A DNA stretch of 64,000 nucleotides from positions 254,698-318,697 of the forward strand of contig NZ_JOHO01000011.1 of NCBI RefSeq assembly GCF_000719705.1. The letters run 5' to 3'. The position numbers and the translations under genes were made by a program. The notes under the pieces were generated by a model. The model did not search any database. It had not been told where the DNA came from and saw only the letters and a list, made by a program, of their open reading frames with translations. The DNA is from Streptomyces sp. NRRL S-350 (GTDB taxonomy: Bacteria; Actinomycetota; Actinomycetes; Streptomycetales; Streptomycetaceae). Of this stretch, positions 29,213 through 36,998 are shown piece after piece. Every line of letters starts with the position of its first letter. Positions within the stretch are counted from its first letter, which is position 1.

Positions 29213-29475
29213 GACGTCACCCCCGCCTGCTGCTCCTCCGCTTGCAGCCACCAGCGCGTCACCGTCCGGTCCGCGACGCCGATCCGCTCGGCGATCGCCG
29301 GCCCGGGCACGCCCGTCCGCGCCGCCTCCACCACGGCGTACCGCTGCTCCTCCTCGGACAACTCCGGGCACGGGCCGCGCATCGACAGCGCCCGCCGCAC
29401 CGCGACCAGGTCGACGCCCCGGTGCCACGTCGCCCCCTCCGGGACCTCCCACCACATCGGCCGGCTGGCGCTCAC
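29203..29475 (-). CDS. HTH protein, 90 aa
   Basis: The GTG start overlaps the RusA-like gene's stop (GTGA). Residues ~60-80 (GPAIAERIGVADRTVTRWWL) are a clear helix-turn-helix after an acidic helix (ELSEEEQRYAVVEAARTG). This style is common in phage early regulators or terminase-small-subunit-like proteins. Its role here is unknown. Confidence 0.6.
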   Translation of the reverse strand: MSASRPMWWEVPEGATWHRGVDLVAVRRALSMRGPCPELSEEEQRYAVVEAARTGVPGPAIAERIGVADRTVTRWWLQAEEQQAGVTSCG

Positions 29476-30065
29476 TGGCACACCCCGCCCGGCGTCAGCC
29501 GCCACAGGCGGATCGTGCAGCCTGCGGTGTCCAGCACCCCGGGGACCGCCGGGTGGTCGGTGACGTACCGCTTCTCCAGCCGCACGTAGCCGACCAGCAG
29601 CGCGTCGTCCCGGTACACCTGAGCCGTCGTCAGCGCGTCCTCCGTGCTCCGCGCCAGCTTGCTGAGGTCAGGGGTGACGTCCGGCATGAGCGGCGCCGAC
29701 GGGCGCAGCAGCTCCGAGTTCCGGCCGGTGCCGTAGTGCCCGCGCGGCCTCGGGAAGCTGAACACCATCTCGGCCAGCAGCGGCCCGGACAGCGTCACCA
29801 GGCCCGCCCGCCGCCGGGCGGCCGACGCCGTCCACGCCACCGCGTCCCGCCACGGCTTGACCTTTGCCGACGACTCGATCATCCGGCCGCCGCCCTTGTG
29901 CGTCTTCGAGCCCTGCGGCCCCGGCAGGCCGACCACGGCCACCTCGAAGACCGGCGCCCACGGCGGCGGCGTCGGCGCCCACAGCGCCGTCGGCGCGACC
30001 GGCGCGGCGGCCTCCTCCGTCGGCTGCCCGGTCACGTCGAACATCGGGATCGTGTCGATGCTCAC
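29472..30065 (-). CDS. RusA-family Holliday junction resolvase
   Basis: The protein is 197 aa. After a ~38-residue extension, VVGLPGPQGSKTHKGGGRMI and KVKPWRDAV form the RusA N-terminal strands. PDLSKLARSTEDAL (Asp133) and VYRDDALLV (Asp153/Asp154) are the catalytic acidic region; the usual second Asp of PDxDN is replaced by Ser135. RusA enzymes cut four-way junctions during phage recombination or before packaging. Starts at GTG with GTGA overlap, in one operon with the RecT/YqaJ genes upstream. Confidence 0.8.
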   Translation of the reverse strand: MSIDTIPMFDVTGQPTEEAAAPVAPTALWAPTPPPWAPVFEVAVVGLPGPQGSKTHKGGGRMIESSAKVKPWRDAVAWTASAARRRAGLVTLSGPLLAEMVFSFPRPRGHYGTGRNSELLRPSAPLMPDVTPDLSKLARSTEDALTTAQVYRDDALLVGYVRLEKRYVTDHPAVPGVLDTAGCTIRLWRLTPGGVCQ

Positions 30066-30955
30066 CGGCCGCCCTCCTCGCCGATCGCGGCCTGCGGGGC
30101 CTCCGCCAGCGGCATCACGGCCGCCGTCTCGGTGAGCGCCTGGCCGTCGCCGGCCGGGGGAACCACCGCCACCGGGATGACCGCCGCCGGGATCCCGCCG
30201 AGCACCTCCACCACGGGCAGGACCGCCGTCGGGGCCTCCGACGCCGGGACCGGGGACAGGGCGTCGTCCACACGCCCGGTGCCCTTCTCGGCGACGACCG
30301 GCGGGGGGAGCAGCCGAATTCCCGTCAGGACGACGTCCTCCACCGAGCCCGGCAAGTTCGTCATCACCGCCAGCGGCCGACCGACCAGCTCCTCCGCCGT
30401 CAGCTCCGTTGCCACGAGGAGCTGGTCGAGCAGCACCGTCACCAGCTCCGGGCCGATCGCGTACACCATCACCTCGGCCGTGCGGGTCGTCGAGTCGACC
30501 GCGACGACCGACGCCGCCGACTCGACCCGCTCCTCCTCCAGCGCCCGCAGGTAGACCGCGCCGAGCTCGGTCAGCTCCGGGTGCGACCCGACCATGCCGA
30601 CGAACCGGCGGGCGGCCAGCGCGAACACCTGCTCCTGCGACTCGACCGGGTCGCCGAGGTCAGCGACCAGGCGCAGCACCTCGACCTGGTCGTCCGGGAG
30701 CCGACGCTCCTCGTCCAGGGCGAGCTGCGTCACCCGCAGCCGCCCGGCCCGCCACGCCGCGGTGCCCGGCGTCTCCTCGCTGCTGCACGGGCACCCGGCG
30801 ACCGTGGCCCGGGTCTCCGGGGCGGCAGTGCACCCCAGGCACTCCAGGATGGTCGTCGCGCCCCGCGCGCACAGGGCCTCGGTGCAGCACTCGCAGTGCT
30901 CGCACTCCTTCCGCGCGGGCCGAACGTACTCAGGACCGAACGTCTCCACGCTCAT
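30062..30955 (-). CDS. Cys-rich hypothetical protein, 297 aa
   Basis: The first ~60 residues hold nine or more Cys (CEHCECCTEALC...LECLGC...GCPC), probably two zinc clusters. Residues ~70-205 are a helical/beta domain (QVFALAARRFVGMVGSHPEL; EVMVYAIGPELVTVLLDQLL), and the tail is Ala/Val/Pro-rich. It lies between recombination genes with 4-bp overlaps on both sides. Not recognised. Confidence 0.6.
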   Translation of the reverse strand: MSVETFGPEYVRPARKECEHCECCTEALCARGATTILECLGCTAAPETRATVAGCPCSSEETPGTAAWRAGRLRVTQLALDEERRLPDDQVEVLRLVADLGDPVESQEQVFALAARRFVGMVGSHPELTELGAVYLRALEEERVESAASVVAVDSTTRTAEVMVYAIGPELVTVLLDQLLVATELTAEELVGRPLAVMTNLPGSVEDVVLTGIRLLPPPVVAEKGTGRVDDALSPVPASEAPTAVLPVVEVLGGIPAAVIPVAVVPPAGDGQALTETAAVMPLAEAPQAAIGEEGGR

Positions 30956-31236
30956 CGCGCGCCTCCAGGGGTAGTGGTGTGCCCGCAGTCCCAGCAGCGC
31001 CGGGAGCCGTCCAGGCTCACCGCGTGCGCGGTCCGGCGCCCCTCGCGCGGGCAGTCGAAGAAGTCGGCCAGTTCGAGTTCGGCCTCCGGCAGCACCAGCA
31101 CGCGGCCTCGCGCCCGCACCGGCACCGGCGCCATCCGCATCGCCCGGCGGGCAGGCAGCACCAGGACAGCCAGCAGGAACAGCACCGCGCCGACCGTCAC
31201 CATCCCGACGACGGCGAACGCCCCGGTGGCCGTCAT
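30952..31236 (-). CDS. Small membrane protein with C-terminal zinc motif, 94 aa
   Basis: The ATG at 31236 overlaps the DnaQ-like stop (ATGA). Residues ~5-30 are one transmembrane helix (AFAVVGMVTVGAVLFLLAVL). The C-terminal part contains FDCPREGRRTAHAVS and RRCWDCGHTT, a CP...CxxC zinc ribbon that resembles a DnaK-suppressor or WhiB-associated ribbon. Unknown. Confidence 0.55.
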   Translation of the reverse strand: MTATGAFAVVGMVTVGAVLFLLAVLVLPARRAMRMAPVPVRARGRVLVLPEAELELADFFDCPREGRRTAHAVSLDGSRRCWDCGHTTTPGGAR

Positions 31237-31979
31237 GCCGCCACCCCCGCCGGGATCAGCGGCCACTCGGTGCGCACCGTGTCCGCCCGCCGACCGTCAC
31301 CGTCCTGGCGCCGGAAGTACGACGCCAGGGACAGCGCCTGGGACCGCGCCCACCCGACCTGCATCTCGTGCAGCCGGTCCGGCTCGATCCGACCCAGCCA
31401 CTGGTGCCGGTGGGCGAGTTGCAGCGTCACCTCGACCGCGGCCAGGGCGTCGGCGTCCGCGTGGTGCGCGCCGTGGTGCTGCACCTCGTAGTGGCGGCAC
31501 AGCATGCCCAGCGTGCGGGGGCCCGTCCGGTACGGGTCGACCTGCTTGTCCAGGACCCGCAGGTCCAGGATCAGCGGCCGGTACTCCCGCTCCGACAGCG
31601 GCACAACGCCGTGCCGCCGGGCCTCCCGGTCCAGCAGCGACAGGTCGAACGGCGCGTTCATCGCCACCAGCGGCCGGCCGTCCTGCGCGCACTCGGCCAG
31701 CGCGGTGACGATCTCCTCCACGACCCGGGCGGCCGGATCGCCGGACTCCCGCGCGACCTCCGTCCGGATGCCGTGGATCGCCGATGCCTGCTCCGGGATC
31801 ACCGCCCCGTCCAGGTCCGACAGCCAGGTGCGCGTCCTCACCGGCCCGCCCCCGCCGAGGTGCAGCACGCACCCCGTCACGATCCGGTCCGTCTCCACGT
31901 CCACGCCGGTGCTCTCCAAGTCGAAACCAGCGAGCGGGCCGTTCGGCCATGGCCCCGGCGACTGCTTCTTCGTGGGCAA
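31233..31979 (-). CDS. DnaQ-like 3'-5' exonuclease (DEDDh)
   Basis: The protein is 248 aa. Exo I is GFDLESTG with Asp20 and Glu22; Exo II is NAPFD with Asp112; Exo III is HHADAD, His172/173 with Asp177. This is a complete DEDDh set for two-metal 3'-5' exonuclease action on DNA or RNA ends. Phages of actinomycetes often carry one beside RecT. The TTG start at 31979 is set by GAGGAGGAG, 6-8 nt upstream; no ATG or GTG fits. Confidence 0.85.
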   Translation of the reverse strand: MPTKKQSPGPWPNGPLAGFDLESTGVDVETDRIVTGCVLHLGGGGPVRTRTWLSDLDGAVIPEQASAIHGIRTEVARESGDPAARVVEEIVTALAECAQDGRPLVAMNAPFDLSLLDREARRHGVVPLSEREYRPLILDLRVLDKQVDPYRTGPRTLGMLCRHYEVQHHGAHHADADALAAVEVTLQLAHRHQWLGRIEPDRLHEMQVGWARSQALSLASYFRRQDGDGRRADTVRTEWPLIPAGVAA

Positions 31980-32009
31980 CTCGTTCTCCTCCTCACGGTT
32001 GACGCCCGA

Positions 32010-32038
32010 GCCCCGGGCCCGACGAGCGGGCCCGGGGC
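32010..32038 (-). terminator. Intercistronic stem-loop
   Basis: An 11-bp perfect stem (32010-32020 with 32028-32038) and a 7-nt loop lie between the RecT and DnaQ-like genes. Confidence 0.6.
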
Positions 32039-32057
32039 AGGCAGGGAAGGGGCTGGG

Positions 32058-33050
32058 TCAGCGGCGTGCGGGCTTCCGGCCGCCGCGCGGCCTCTTGGGC
32101 TTCGAGCGGCCCGGCTTCTTCGCCACCCACGGCGTCACCGGCACTGCCGGGACGTCCTGACCGGCCTCCGCCGCCGCGGCGGCCTGCTCGGCCTCGGCGA
32201 CGAGCACCTGGTCCGCCCCGGTCGGCGCGTGGAGGATCTGCACCTGCCCGGCGTCACCGGCGTCCTCCGCCGCGGTGAGCATCCGCAGCTCCGGGCTGGT
32301 CGGCACGACCTTCGCCAGGCGGCGCAGCGCCGTCTTCGCCCACATGTCGTCGAAGTGCGTGTGCCAGAAGCTGTCCTTCGCGCCGTTCTCCTCGGCCCGC
32401 CGGTACGCCTCGCTGTACTCGTCGCGGACCGCCTCGGCCTCCTCGCGGTTCAGCACGACGACCTGCGACCGGGAGCCGTTGAGCATCCACGCGAAGGCGT
32501 AGGCCAGGACGACCGGGCCGCGCTTCGCCAGCGGCTCCTTGACCTCGGGCTTGTGCACCAGGTCGAGCGGGGACGGGGCGGTCGGCTCGAAGGCGAACTC
32601 GTCGTGCTCCCGCACGAACCCGACGTGCACCGACCCGACCCGGCCCGAGCGGTACATCAGGTCGATGTAGCCGCGGTACATCGGCACCCACACCGCCAAC
32701 GGGCCGTCCGCCTTGAGCACCGAGTGCACGCCGTCCGGCACCAGGCCGAACTGAGCGGCCGTCAGCACCGACTGGAGCAGCGACGCCGGCGTGCACCGGG
32801 CCAGCCCCGGCAGCGCCGCCTTCACCGCCGCCAGGAACACGGCGGGCTCGATGCAGTCCGGCAGGGCCGCGGTGATGTCCTTGCGGTACCGCTCCAGCCA
32901 GCCCATCACCACGTCGGCGGCCTGGCCGCCGTCGGCCTGCTGCGCGGCGTGCAGCTCCTCCGCCGTGGCGCCCTCCACGACCTCGACCACGGGGGCCGGG
33001 ACGGTGGGCGCGGTGGCCGCCTTCACGCGGTCCTTGAGGGACAGAGCCAT
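32058..33050 (-). CDS. recT: RecT-family single-strand annealing recombinase
   Basis: The protein is 330 aa. After ~55 variable residues comes the RecT core: LPDCIEPAVFLAAVKAAL, SLLQSVLTAAQFGLVPDG, then VPMYRGYIDLMYRSGRV, EHDEFAFEP and DDMWAKTALRRLAK. All are hallmark segments, and the GYIDLMYRSG motif matches family Y-R-G-x-x-x-L-x-x-R. RecT anneals complementary ssDNA produced by the partner exonuclease (YqaJ, encoded 2 bp upstream). A basic, Pro-rich tail (KKPGRSKPKRPRGGRKPARR) may add DNA binding. Confidence 0.93.
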   Translation of the reverse strand: MALSLKDRVKAATAPTVPAPVVEVVEGATAEELHAAQQADGGQAADVVMGWLERYRKDITAALPDCIEPAVFLAAVKAALPGLARCTPASLLQSVLTAAQFGLVPDGVHSVLKADGPLAVWVPMYRGYIDLMYRSGRVGSVHVGFVREHDEFAFEPTAPSPLDLVHKPEVKEPLAKRGPVVLAYAFAWMLNGSRSQVVVLNREEAEAVRDEYSEAYRRAEENGAKDSFWHTHFDDMWAKTALRRLAKVVPTSPELRMLTAAEDAGDAGQVQILHAPTGADQVLVAEAEQAAAAAEAGQDVPAVPVTPWVAKKPGRSKPKRPRGGRKPARR

Positions 33051-33052
33051 CG

Positions 33053-34132
33053 TCAGATCTCCTTCGTGGGGACGCGCAGCGTGCGGGCCCGGTAGGCGGC
33101 GTACAGCTCGGGCTGCTCGACCTTGAGGCGGTCGACGTCCAGCTCTTCGACGGTGCGGACGTACTCCGCGGCGAGCTCCGGGTGCTCCTTGGCGAAGCGC
33201 GACCCGGCGAAGGTGCCGTTGGCCTTCCACGTCCAGGCCACGGACTTGCCGACCTTCACGGTCTCGGCGGCGCCAGCCACCAGGCGCATCTCGTTCTCGA
33301 CGGCCGCCAGCTCCGCGCCGAGGGCCTTCTCCTTCTCCTTGAGCTCCGCCCGGCGGGCCCGCAGAGCCTTCGCCTTGGCCATGTCGACCTCGGCGATGTC
33401 GTCCGGCTTCACCTTCCACAGGCGGCCCAGCAGGTTCTTCGTGTCCTCCAGGCCGTCCGGCGGCGGCGGGAAGCCCTCCACCACGTGCCGCTGGAACCAG
33501 CGCCCGCAGTGCTCGACGATGTCGCCGATCAGCTCCTGGTCGCGCTCCAGCCGGTGGTAGCGCAGCTTGTTGCCGCCGACCAGCGCCGCCACCCAGGCGT
33601 GCGACCAGCCGCCGACGGCCATGTACCAGTACGACTGGAGAGCCGGGCCGTCGGGGACGCCGTCCTCCCAGTCGTCGATCTGGAACTCGGAGCGGTTCTT
33701 GCACTCCAGCGGCGCGACGACCAGGCCGGTCGCCGGGTCGAGGACGTACCGGTCGACGTTCGCCCGCATCCACGAGTGCTCGACGTGGACCAGCGTCCCC
33801 GGTGGCATCCCGATCGGCAGCCCCGAGCGCTTCGCGAACAGCCGGGCGATGAAGTCTTCGATTTCGCGGCCGACTTCGGCGTACTCGGTGTCGACGTCGC
33901 CGGCCACCTTCCGGCCGTGCTTGGCCTCGAAGACCCGGCGCGGGCTGTTGTACTTCCCGGCCAGGCCGAGGATCGCGGCGACGTCGCTGCCGCCGATCCC
34001 GGAGCGGCGCACCGCGTGCCACTCCTCCTCGGGCGCGCCGTTCGGCAGCAGCAGGCGGGCGGTCGGAGCGTCCAGGCGCTCGACGGTCTCGCCGGCGAGG
34101 TTGAACAGCGGGGTCTCCAGGACGGCGGTCAT
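33053..34132 (-). CDS. YqaJ-type lambda-exonuclease-like recombinase
   Basis: The protein is 359 aa. The YqaJ signature RRSGIGGSDVAAILGL is at residues 42-57. Catalytic residues of the PD-(D/E)XK fold are visible as Asp127 (NVDR) and Glu143/Lys145 (ECKNRSEF). The C-terminal half has a Lys/Glu coiled coil. It resects dsDNA 5' ends to feed RecT. The ATG at 34132 overlaps the previous stop as TGATG, and RecT follows 2 bp downstream, so the two are translated together. Confidence 0.9.
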   Translation of the reverse strand: MTAVLETPLFNLAGETVERLDAPTARLLLPNGAPEEEWHAVRRSGIGGSDVAAILGLAGKYNSPRRVFEAKHGRKVAGDVDTEYAEVGREIEDFIARLFAKRSGLPIGMPPGTLVHVEHSWMRANVDRYVLDPATGLVVAPLECKNRSEFQIDDWEDGVPDGPALQSYWYMAVGGWSHAWVAALVGGNKLRYHRLERDQELIGDIVEHCGRWFQRHVVEGFPPPPDGLEDTKNLLGRLWKVKPDDIAEVDMAKAKALRARRAELKEKEKALGAELAAVENEMRLVAGAAETVKVGKSVAWTWKANGTFAGSRFAKEHPELAAEYVRTVEELDVDRLKVEQPELYAAYRARTLRVPTKEI

Positions 34133-34677
34133 CAGCCGATCACCTCGACCGGCCGGGACGGAGGCGCGACAGGCAGCGGCCGCAGCCGGGCCTCTCGCAG
34201 CACCGCCGCGAACATGTCCACGTGGCCGCAACCGTTGGTCCAGGTGTCGACCCCGTACCAGGCGCCGTCCTCGCAGGTCCAGTTCGGCCTGACGGTGTCC
34301 CAGCCGCGCGGGCCGCCGCACTCGGCGCACGTCGCGGCGATCGTCACGGTGACGACCTCCAGGCCGACGTAGCCGCGGGTGCCGTCGCCGCGGTCGGCGA
34401 CCCGGACGGTCATCCGGTCGGGCAGCGGCGCCACCGGCTCGCCGTGGCCGATGTACCGCACCCAGACCGACTCCTGGTCCCCGGCGGGGGCGGCGTACGC
34501 CTCCCAGGCACCGGCAGGCTGGTACGCCGGGTAGTTCGGGAGGCGGCCGGAGCTGATGTTCCGGGCGACGGACTTGGCGGTCAGGCTGCTCGGGAAGTTC
34601 CCGGCGAAGGTCCACTTGCCGGGCAGCGCCCGCGCGGCGGCCGCGGCGGCGGCGTGGTCGTTTCGGGTGCGTCCCAT
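34132..34677 (-). CDS. Hypothetical protein of the recombination operon, 181 aa
   Basis: A short Ala-rich N-terminus (MGRTRNDHAAAAAAARALPG) precedes a beta domain with CAECGGPRGWDTV and TCEDGAWYGVDTWTNGCGHV, giving four Cys for a zinc site. Its place directly upstream of YqaJ/RecT suggests a recombination or host-takeover accessory. Not recognised. Confidence 0.55.
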   Translation of the reverse strand: MGRTRNDHAAAAAAARALPGKWTFAGNFPSSLTAKSVARNISSGRLPNYPAYQPAGAWEAYAAPAGDQESVWVRYIGHGEPVAPLPDRMTVRVADRGDGTRGYVGLEVVTVTIAATCAECGGPRGWDTVRPNWTCEDGAWYGVDTWTNGCGHVDMFAAVLREARLRPLPVAPPSRPVEVIG

Positions 34678-34847
34678 CACCGGCCGCCCTTCCGGGTCTG
34701 GCGCGGCAGGGCGGAGAGGGCGGCCCGGGCGGGCTGCTGGGACGGGTGGCGCAGGGGCGCGCAGAGGCGGCAGCCCGCCGCCCGGTGCGCCGCGTGCGCC
34801 CCCTCGGGGTGGTCGTGGCTTCCCGAGTGATCTGTACTCTGGCTCAC
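34677..34847 (-). CDS. Small basic protein with CRLC motif, 56 aa
   Basis: The GTG at 34847 has CGAGGAA upstream. HPEGAHAAHRAAGCRLCAPL suggests a zinc knuckle, and the C-terminus is basic (ALPRQTRKGGR). The stop overlaps the next ATG (TGATG). It is the first gene of the leftward early operon after the switch region. Not recognised. Confidence 0.5.
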   Translation of the reverse strand: MSQSTDHSGSHDHPEGAHAAHRAAGCRLCAPLRHPSQQPARAALSALPRQTRKGGR

Positions 34848-34927
34848 TGTTCCTCGATTCCGAGAGTTGAGGGACTGGTGACAGGGCTGCCTGTCGACCC
34901 GGCACGGTCCGGGCGGCCCTGTTGCCG

Positions 34928-35239
34928 TCATCCGGCGTGGCGATTCCTGGCCCTGGAGGGGCGGAGGGCGCGGAGCCGGTCGGCGGAGGGGTTGTCGTCG
35001 GCCGGCGGCGCGACGACGGTCAAGTGCCGCACCTCGGCGGGGACTTCGACGGTGAACATCTCCTGCATCGCGCGGAGATCGCACTCGCAGAAGGAGATCG
35101 ACCCGCCGACCTTCATGTGGGGCAATTTCTTGATCTGGTCGCGCAGGAAGCGGGCCTTGCACCGCAGCTTCGCGGCGGCCTCGTCGCAGTCGTACGCCTG
35201 CACAACTACGCATGTGCAGTGCGGTCGTTGACGCCGCAT
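34928..35239 (-). CDS. Hypothetical protein, 103 aa
   Basis: The N-terminus is Cys-rich (RPHCTCVVVQAYDCDEAAAK), followed by a basic helix (LRCKARFLRDQIKKLPHMKV) and beta strands ending in LTVVAPPADDN. The start overlaps the repressor-like gene's stop as TGATG, so both are read from the switch promoter. Not recognised. Confidence 0.55.
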   Translation of the reverse strand: MRRQRPHCTCVVVQAYDCDEAAAKLRCKARFLRDQIKKLPHMKVGGSISFCECDLRAMQEMFTVEVPAEVRHLTVVAPPADDNPSADRLRALRPSRARNRHAG

Positions 35240-35505
35240 CAGGACTTCGAGCCGTTCTGCGGAGCCGGTTTCTTGGCTTCCAGGACGACCATGGGGCAGC
35301 CCAGCGCGTCGGCCATGGCCTTGAGCCGGGGAGGGGTGGCGTTGCGGCGGCCGGCCTCGATGTCGCACATCAACTGCTCGGAGATCCCGAGCTGAGCCGC
35401 CAGCGCCCGCTTCGTCAGCCCGGCCTTCTCCCGGGCGTAGGTCACGGCCGCGGGGGCGTGGTTCATCGGGGCACCCCGTGGGCGCCGCTTCGACGGGTGA
35501 TCCAT
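35239..35505 (-). CDS. Xre-family HTH regulator (Cro/C-like)
   Basis: The protein is 88 aa. Residues ~20-75 are a complete Xre HTH: AREKAGLTKRALAAQLGISEQLMCDIEAGRR followed by PPRLKAMADALG. It is the first gene of the leftward early operon and is divergent from a second HTH gene across an operator-rich 151-bp gap. This is the geometry of a lysogeny switch. By position it would be the Cro-like arm, but the sequence alone does not decide which protein is the maintenance repressor. Confidence 0.8.
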   Translation of the reverse strand: MDHPSKRRPRGAPMNHAPAAVTYAREKAGLTKRALAAQLGISEQLMCDIEAGRRNATPPRLKAMADALGCPMVVLEAKKPAPQNGSKS

Positions 35506-35656
35506 AGCTGCACGCTAGCGCGTAGTAGCGCTAGTAGCAACTACTTCAAGTTAGTGGCGCTAGTCGGGGCGTGACTACGCCTTCGCGCGACACAAATGCG
35601 CCTTAGCGCCTAGCCCTAGTAGCGAAGTAGCGCGTAGTACTGCGAAACTGAGCTAC
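35506..35656. promoter_or_regulatory. Switch region with repeated operators
   Basis: An AT-enriched gap with TAGCGCGTAGTA twice (35516-35527, 35628-35639), CTAGTAGC twice (35531-35538, 35616-35623) and several half-sites (TTAGTGGCGCTAG, TTAGCGCCTAG). Symmetrical placement of two operator groups near both start codons suggests competitive binding by the two HTH proteins. Confidence 0.75.
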
Positions 35657-36121
35657 ATGGACATGAGCACGCGACCCGCCCCACCCCCGGAGGCCGCGGC
35701 CCTCAAGGCGGGGCTCAGCCGCTCCGGGCTGACGGCCAAACAGGCCGCGCTGGAGTCGGGCCTCAGCGACGCCAGATGGCGGCAGATCGTCAGCGGCTAC
35801 CAGTCAGTTGGGGGCGTCCCCGTCCCCGTGAAAGCCCCGACGGAGACCCTCGCCCGGATGGCGCTCACCGTCGGCGTCACCCCGGACGAACTCCGGGAGG
35901 CCGGCCGCCACGACGCCGCCGACGAGCTAGCGCGACTACGCCCCGCGCGCCCCCAGGGCCCCGGCCTGGAAGCGACGCGCCCGACCATCAACGCCGTCGC
36001 CACCCTGCTGGCCGGCCTCCCGCCAGAAGCTCAAGACGAGGTTCTGCGCCTCATCGGCAGGGAGGTACCCGACCGACCCGGGCAAGACAACGGTCGGGAG
36101 CACTGGAAGCACACCGCCTGA
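35657..36121 (+). CDS. HTH immunity-repressor-like protein
   Basis: The protein is 154 aa. An Xre-like HTH lies at residues ~15-80 (AGLSRSGLTAKQAALESGLSDARWRQIVSG). It ends with TLARMALTVGVTPDELREAGR, as in Streptomyces prophage/ICE regulators. A C-terminal helix (INAVATLLAGLPPEAQDEVL) probably dimerises. Read rightward, away from the early operon, so it is the likely maintenance repressor. Confidence 0.75.
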   Translation: MDMSTRPAPPPEAAALKAGLSRSGLTAKQAALESGLSDARWRQIVSGYQSVGGVPVPVKAPTETLARMALTVGVTPDELREAGRHDAADELARLRPARPQGPGLEATRPTINAVATLLAGLPPEAQDEVLRLIGREVPDRPGQDNGREHWKHTA

Positions 36122-36187
36122 GCGAAGGTCACGGAATGGTCACATTCTGTTTCTTCTCGTGAAAGTGCGCATATGCCGCGAGAAGGA

Positions 36188-36228
36188 TTGGCCCCTCTTA
36201 AAGCACCCGAACGAACCAAAGGGGCCAA
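36188..36228 (+). promoter_or_regulatory. Leader hairpin
   Basis: TTGGCCCCT (36188-36196) pairs perfectly with AGGGGCCAA (36220-36228). The 3' arm covers the purine run just before the GTG at 36230, so folding could hide the ribosome site of the next gene. Confidence 0.5.
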
Positions 36229-36229
36229 C

Positions 36230-36943
36230 GTGGTGCACCTGGCTGACGTCGTCCTGGCTGCAATCCTCGGGGCTGCCGTCCTCGCAATCGTCCTACTGGC
36301 CCGCTCGCACGCCCGTCACGCGAAGTTGATCAACGAGCTCCGCGCCGAGGTGACCGCCCAGAAGATCCTGGCGCTCACCTCGGCCGCCGCTCTCCCCGCA
36401 GCCACCGCTGGAGGCGAGGGCGAGATCACCGAGCCCTGCACCTCCCGCGCCAAGGCCAAGGGCCACCTTGCGCTCGTCGCCCACGAAGCCGACGCCGCCC
36501 CCGCCGTGCCCCGCCACCGGCTCCGCGCGTCCTGGGCAGCCCGGCGCCGCGCCCTCACCGTCGGCGTCACCGCCGCGACCGTCCTCGTCGGCGGCACCGC
36601 CGCCGCCATCGTCACCACCGGCACCACCGGGCGCCCCGCCGACCCCTCCTCGGTCACCGTCCCGGCCGCCCCGCCCGCCCCCGGCAAGAAGAAGCAGCCG
36701 CCGATGGACTCCCGCAGCACCGAGGCCGACGAGTGCGAGCACGACAAGCCCAGCACGCAGGTCCCCGAGGCCACGCCCGCACCCTCCATGTCCAGCGACA
36801 GCAGGCCCCGCCTGGCCGCGACCCGCGCCCACCAGGCGGACGGCCAGGTGCGCCACCCGAGGCTCCGCGCCGCCACGCCGGCCAGACAGACGCTCCGGGC
36901 CTCCGGAACCCTCCGTGCCCCGGCGCTCGGGCTCGCAAGCTGA
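36230..36943 (+). CDS. Two-segment membrane protein, 237 aa
   Basis: From GTG 36230 the protein begins with one TM helix (LADVVLAAILGAAVLAIVLL), a cytoplasmic helix, then a second hydrophobic stretch near residue 125 (TVGVTAATVLVGGTAAAIV). An extended Pro/Ser/Arg-rich tail follows. An ATG at 36173 in frame is possible but has no ribosome site. It resembles the membrane proteins found beside repressor genes in Streptomyces elements; function unknown. Confidence 0.5.
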   Translation: MVHLADVVLAAILGAAVLAIVLLARSHARHAKLINELRAEVTAQKILALTSAAALPAATAGGEGEITEPCTSRAKAKGHLALVAHEADAAPAVPRHRLRASWAARRRALTVGVTAATVLVGGTAAAIVTTGTTGRPADPSSVTVPAAPPAPGKKKQPPMDSRSTEADECEHDKPSTQVPEATPAPSMSSDSRPRLAATRAHQADGQVRHPRLRAATPARQTLRASGTLRAPALGLAS

Positions 36944-36957
36944 CGGCACCGCACGCA

Positions 36958-36992
36958 GAAGGGCCCCGGCGCGCACCGCGCCGGGGCCCTTC
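36958..36992. terminator. Bidirectional terminator
   Basis: A 16-bp perfect stem (36958-36973 with 36977-36992) and a 3-nt loop lie between the convergent membrane-protein and integrase genes. Confidence 0.9.
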
Positions 36993-36998
36993 GCCCGC

